Positions 61,347 to 64,000 of a DNA stretch of 64,000 nt are shown here, one piece after another. Source of the stretch: an uncultured Bdellovibrionales bacterium (lineage in GTDB: Bacteria; Bdellovibrionota; FAC87; UBA2466); assembly GCA_937903155.1 (NCBI GenBank), contig CALCZU010000132.1:1-64000 (forward strand). Reading direction: 5' to 3'. Within the stretch, counting starts at the first letter, position 1, and each line of letters starts with the position of its first letter. The notes beneath the pieces are model-generated. The model saw nothing but the letters and a program-made list of their open reading frames with translations. It did not search any database and was not told where the DNA came from. The translations under genes and the position numbers were made by a program.

Positions 61347-62565
61347 GGCTGAGAAGCTCCACGAGAGTTTTTTTCTCCACCTGTCTAAGAGCGTAGAGCG
61401 TCGCGAGTAACGAGCAGGCAATCCCTAAGGCAGACCACTTCACGGCACTTAGCGAACTCAGTCGAATTTGCGCGTAATAAAACCCTTCAAAACCTGGGGG
61501 CGGCGCCATCCAGACTCCTTTTGGGAAGAAAACCGCAAGAGCGCTGATCACAATGATCAGTCCGAGAGCAGCGCCCGCGCATCCGAGGATGAAAGCCTCG
61601 AGCAAAAAGATTTTCTTCACATTAATGCTCGTCTCGCCATTAGAGCGTAAGACTCCAATTTCTTTTGAGCGGTCTAAAACCCCGAGGGATGAGGTGTTAA
61701 AGACTCCTAAAAAGATGACGGAGGTGAAGATGACAAGAATGAGAAGAAACTGACTGTCGAGCCAGACTTTTGAAGTCTGATACATGACCTTATCCATTTC
61801 CTCGAATGAAAAAGCCTCGAGTTCAGGGAACCGAGGTAAAACTTCAGAGTGAAATAAAGACCATTTGTCGGGATCTTTTAAACCGACCGAGAAAAATTCA
61901 ACCTTCTCTGTTTCTAGTAACTGAAACGCTTGCTTCAGTTGTACTCTAAAAAAACTATGATCCAGATCCGCATTCCCAGTGGAAACAATCCCTGCCACTT
62001 TACATTCGATTCCATTTAAATTTCCGCGCACCGTTTGTGAGAGCACGGTAATCGTATCGCCGACTTTTGCGTTGAGGGATTCTGCAACACCTATTGCGAG
62101 AATGATTCCATCTGGTTCATCTGTTAGATTTTTTCCGTAATGGATTTTAAGCGAATCAAAAAACGGAGCTTCTTTACCGCCATCGATCCCCTCTCCTCTT
62201 CCTGAAAAATTACTGCTACTCGCGCTTCCCTTTGAGAGTAGCGCTGTAAAACTCACGCGCGGATAAATGCCCGCAACGATCGGATTCTTTTCCATGTCAG
62301 AGACAATGTTTTGCCAATCCCCAATCCAGCCTTCAAAAGATTTCTCCTGAACGCTCTCGTAATACCCTTTACTAAATATTTTACCGTTTCCCACCTGCTG
62401 ATGAATCACTTTATCGCGGTACTCACCCATCATCCCATCGTTAAACCCTTGGAATGCAAAAAGCCCTCCGACGCCCGCAGCGAGCGTAAAAAGGATTAAA
62501 AAAGAACGCATCGAGTGTCGGAGGCAATTTCGAAAAGCGAAAGGAAGAATCACTTTAAGATTCAC
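61339..62565 (-). CDS. ABC transporter permease, MacB/FtsX-like (first permease)
   Basis: A 408-residue permease with the MacB/LolC layout: TM1 (MRSFLILFTLAAGVGGLFAF), a periplasmic domain of about 220 residues, and three C-terminal helices (FLLILVIFTSVIFLGVFNT, EAFILGCAGAALGLIIVISAL, VKWSALGIACSLLATLYAL). It resembles the second permease (57592-58803), sharing the FNDGMMGEYRDKVIHQQVGNGKIFSKGYY and FSFEEMDKVMY patterns, so the pair likely forms a heterodimer like LolC/LolE. Overlaps neighbours by four and eight bases. Confidence 0.88.
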   Translation of the reverse strand: MNLKVILPFAFRNCLRHSMRSFLILFTLAAGVGGLFAFQGFNDGMMGEYRDKVIHQQVGNGKIFSKGYYESVQEKSFEGWIGDWQNIVSDMEKNPIVAGIYPRVSFTALLSKGSASSSNFSGRGEGIDGGKEAPFFDSLKIHYGKNLTDEPDGIILAIGVAESLNAKVGDTITVLSQTVRGNLNGIECKVAGIVSTGNADLDHSFFRVQLKQAFQLLETEKVEFFSVGLKDPDKWSLFHSEVLPRFPELEAFSFEEMDKVMYQTSKVWLDSQFLLILVIFTSVIFLGVFNTSSLGVLDRSKEIGVLRSNGETSINVKKIFLLEAFILGCAGAALGLIIVISALAVFFPKGVWMAPPPGFEGFYYAQIRLSSLSAVKWSALGIACSLLATLYALRQVEKKTLVELLSHV

Positions 62566-63545
62566 AAAAAATCCTTACGATATAAAACGTAACGGTGGTC
62601 CCAGAGATCGCGTGATTTCTTATTGTAGGAAGCACTGTGATTGCCACGGTGGATTAAAGCCGTCGTAAACTTATCAATTCCGTTTTCAGAAGCTTTCAAT
62701 GCGGGCAAGTAACTCAAGGCTGTCGAGATCCCTTTTCCCCGGTAGACCTCATCCACGACTATTGTTTTTAAAACCAGATACTCTTTTTCAACAAAGATAA
62801 AGAAAAATCCAATCTCTTTTCCTTCGGGAGAGACGGCGAAATAGCTGTAACTATAATCCTGTTTCGCTGCGAGCGCAGAATAGAGTTGCTTGAATAGCGG
62901 CAAAGAAATGGGTTCATAGAGTTTGTTGTTTTTAAAACCTTCAATGCTTAAGGAGTAAAGTTTCTCAACTTCTTTTTCCATGAAGTTCTCAGAATCAAAC
63001 GGTCGGAACTGATAACCCTCTTGAACTAATTTCTCCCAAGTCGGTTTGATTTTTTGGGCGTATTCCTTAAGTCCTTCAGACCCAGGGCTATGGTAGTGCT
63101 CTGCCGCGACAAAACCCGCTTCTAAAAAGTACTGATTGTAGATGACCGGATTTTTTGGCTCCCAACTGAATTGTAAAGGATCTGAGTCCTCGCGAAACCG
63201 GTAGGGAAACCAGGTATTAAAAGCCATCGGCCCATAGACAGTTTTTGCCCCACGCGCTTTCATCCACACACTTGCAGAATCAATCAGGCTTTGCGCAACT
63301 TCAGCACTCGACGCTTCGAAAAGTCCAAACGTTCCGGTGTCAGGATAATCCCGCATGAGCCCAGCACTCATCCGACCGACAGGTTCGTTGTTTTCAAGAG
63401 CAACAAAGAAACAAGCACTCGCAGAAGGCGGAAAAAGAAGTAGAAAATATTTCTTAATCGCTTCCGGTTCGCTGCCAATTTTTAAAAAGGCCGATTCAAA
63501 TTCATTTGAAGGATTCTCATTCGAAAGAATTTTAATTTTCGACAT
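62562..63545 (-). CDS. GNAT-like N-acyltransferase, large form
   Basis: A 327-residue protein with two GNAT-like halves. The first (to about 150) has VYGPMAFNTWFPYRFRED and PVIYNQYFLEAGFVAAEHYHS, a pattern found in a bacterial group often annotated as GNAT or N-acyltransferase. The second has LVLKTIVVDEVYRGKGISTALSYL, the acetyl-CoA pocket (R-G-K-G), then NHSASYNKKSRD. It is coupled to the PEP-enzyme gene (two-base gap) and the first permease (four-base overlap), so it belongs to the same product pathway. Confidence 0.78.
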   Translation of the reverse strand: MSKIKILSNENPSNEFESAFLKIGSEPEAIKKYFLLLFPPSASACFFVALENNEPVGRMSAGLMRDYPDTGTFGLFEASSAEVAQSLIDSASVWMKARGAKTVYGPMAFNTWFPYRFREDSDPLQFSWEPKNPVIYNQYFLEAGFVAAEHYHSPGSEGLKEYAQKIKPTWEKLVQEGYQFRPFDSENFMEKEVEKLYSLSIEGFKNNKLYEPISLPLFKQLYSALAAKQDYSYSYFAVSPEGKEIGFFFIFVEKEYLVLKTIVVDEVYRGKGISTALSYLPALKASENGIDKFTTALIHRGNHSASYNKKSRDLWDHRYVLYRKDFL

Positions 63546-63547
63546 CC

Positions 63548-64000
63548 CTACCTCAAAATTCTGATTTCACCCTTACCTGCGTCTACCCGCACTCGATCAC
63601 CCGTTTTTAAACGCGTCATTAAGCCACCATTGACACCCACAATCGTCGGAAGACCGAGCTCTCTCGCAACGACCGCCGAATGGGACAAAAGACTTCCTCG
63701 TTCAATTAAGAGGCCGCTACACGAAGGATAAATCGGCACCCATCCTGGATCGGTTCTTCCCGTCACTAAGATTTCGCCATCAATCCCTTGCGCATCTTTT
63801 GCGGAATGCACGACGCGAACAACGCCTTCGATAATTCCGGGACAACAAGGAGTTCCCATCAAGACATCCGGATCATCACTGACTAAGAGATTCCTTAAGA
63901 GATCCCCTTCGGCCATTACAGAGGGAAAGCGAGCTGCGGCTCCCAGCGCACCCATCGTCACCATGCGATCGGGAGGGGCGACCGTTTTGTCGAATGTCGC
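63548..64000 (-). CDS. PEP-utilising enzyme mobile-domain protein, C-terminal part
   Basis: The C-terminal part of a larger gene whose start lies beyond the window; the frame stays open to base 64000, so the ATG at 63964 is internal. The visible 150 residues form the phosphohistidine swivelling domain: GTPCCPGIIEGVVRVV then GEILVTGRTDPGWVPIYP and the active-site ERGSLLSHSAVVARELGLPTIVG, where His carries phosphate in PEP synthase, pyruvate phosphate dikinase and rifampin phosphotransferase. Which of these it is depends on the missing N-terminal part. It heads the visible operon and is two bases from the GNAT gene. Confidence 0.85.
   Translation of the reverse strand, partial: ATFDKTVAPPDRMVTMGALGAAARFPSVMAEGDLLRNLLVSDDPDVLMGTPCCPGIIEGVVRVVHSAKDAQGIDGEILVTGRTDPGWVPIYPSCSGLLIERGSLLSHSAVVARELGLPTIVGVNGGLMTRLKTGDRVRVDAGKGEIRILR

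Noticed and set aside
1..64000. CRISPR array, prophage, insertion sequence or integron
   Set aside because: No regularly spaced direct repeats, cas genes, transposase, integrase or phage structural genes were seen; the repeats are palindromic and irregularly dispersed.
1..64000. Replication origin
   Set aside because: No dnaA, dnaN or cluster of DnaA boxes was noticed.

Overview
The window is a compact, gene-dense bacterial chromosome segment: about 58 protein genes, one tRNA, short intergenic gaps and frequent 1-4 base gene overlaps. No rRNA, phage, insertion sequence or CRISPR array is visible. Several features suggest Bdellovibrionota or a close relative: a TIGR02147-type regulator beside a secreted protein, many signal-peptide proteins with no recognisable domain, GatCAB aminoacylation, a pseudopilin-like cluster and a BolA/Grx4 pair. 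This placement is inference; there is no 16S marker here.

Layout. 1-7.6 kb: 3' end of an HNH nuclease gene, a Y-family DNA polymerase, a structured RNA-like leader and small secreted protein, a UvrD/PcrA helicase coupled to a GNAT protein, then minus-strand envelope genes (DUF481, MscL). 7.7-11.8 kb: gatC-gatA-gatB plus a secreted metal-binding-domain protein. 11.9-20.5 kb: an aldo/keto reductase with a cobalamin-type binding protein, bolA-grxD, a large SWIM/SNF2 ATPase and a pirin. 20.6-35.3 kb: a gingipain-like C25 protease, secreted proteins of unknown function, a membrane glycosyltransferase, a stand-alone DsbD alpha domain with SrkA-like kinase, an oxidoreductase, a CDP-alcohol phosphatidyltransferase, OsmC, a class III aminotransferase and a degenerate metallo-beta-lactamase-fold protein. 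35.3-43 kb: a DegT aminotransferase; a minus-strand run topoisomerase VI B - topoisomerase VI A - Aur1-like PAP2 protein; a 126-base near-perfect hairpin; citrate synthase and proC. 43-56 kb: the TIGR02147 pair, tRNA-Val(TAC), a methyltransferase-like protein with a signal peptide facing a 1358-residue DEAH helicase that also has a signal peptide and six C-terminal repeats, and a pilin-like/coiled-coil envelope cluster. 55.7-56.8 kb: a MarR gene with a perfect palindromic operator beside the decayed remains of an RND pump. 57.6-64 kb: a minus-strand, translationally coupled operon of at least seven genes (PEP-utilising-enzyme domain, GNAT, two paralogous ABC permeases, ABC ATPase, fatty-acid-hydroxylase-type enzyme, HHxxxDG acyltransferase) whose start lies beyond the window.

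A dispersed palindromic repeat family (core GTCRTTGCGAGGAGCGRAGC) occurs about a dozen times, mostly between genes, sometimes as long inverted pairs. Several genes lack a Shine-Dalgarno sequence and have a good -10 box 6-9 bases before the start codon, so leaderless transcription seems common.

Best candidates for undescribed biology: the signal-peptide DEAH helicase with six repeats, the seven-gene acyl/hydroxy product and export operon, the long hairpin at 40681-40806, the branched RNA at about 1813-1932, and bacterial topoisomerase VI linked to an Aur1-like lipid enzyme. All annotations come from reading the sequence; no database search was run.
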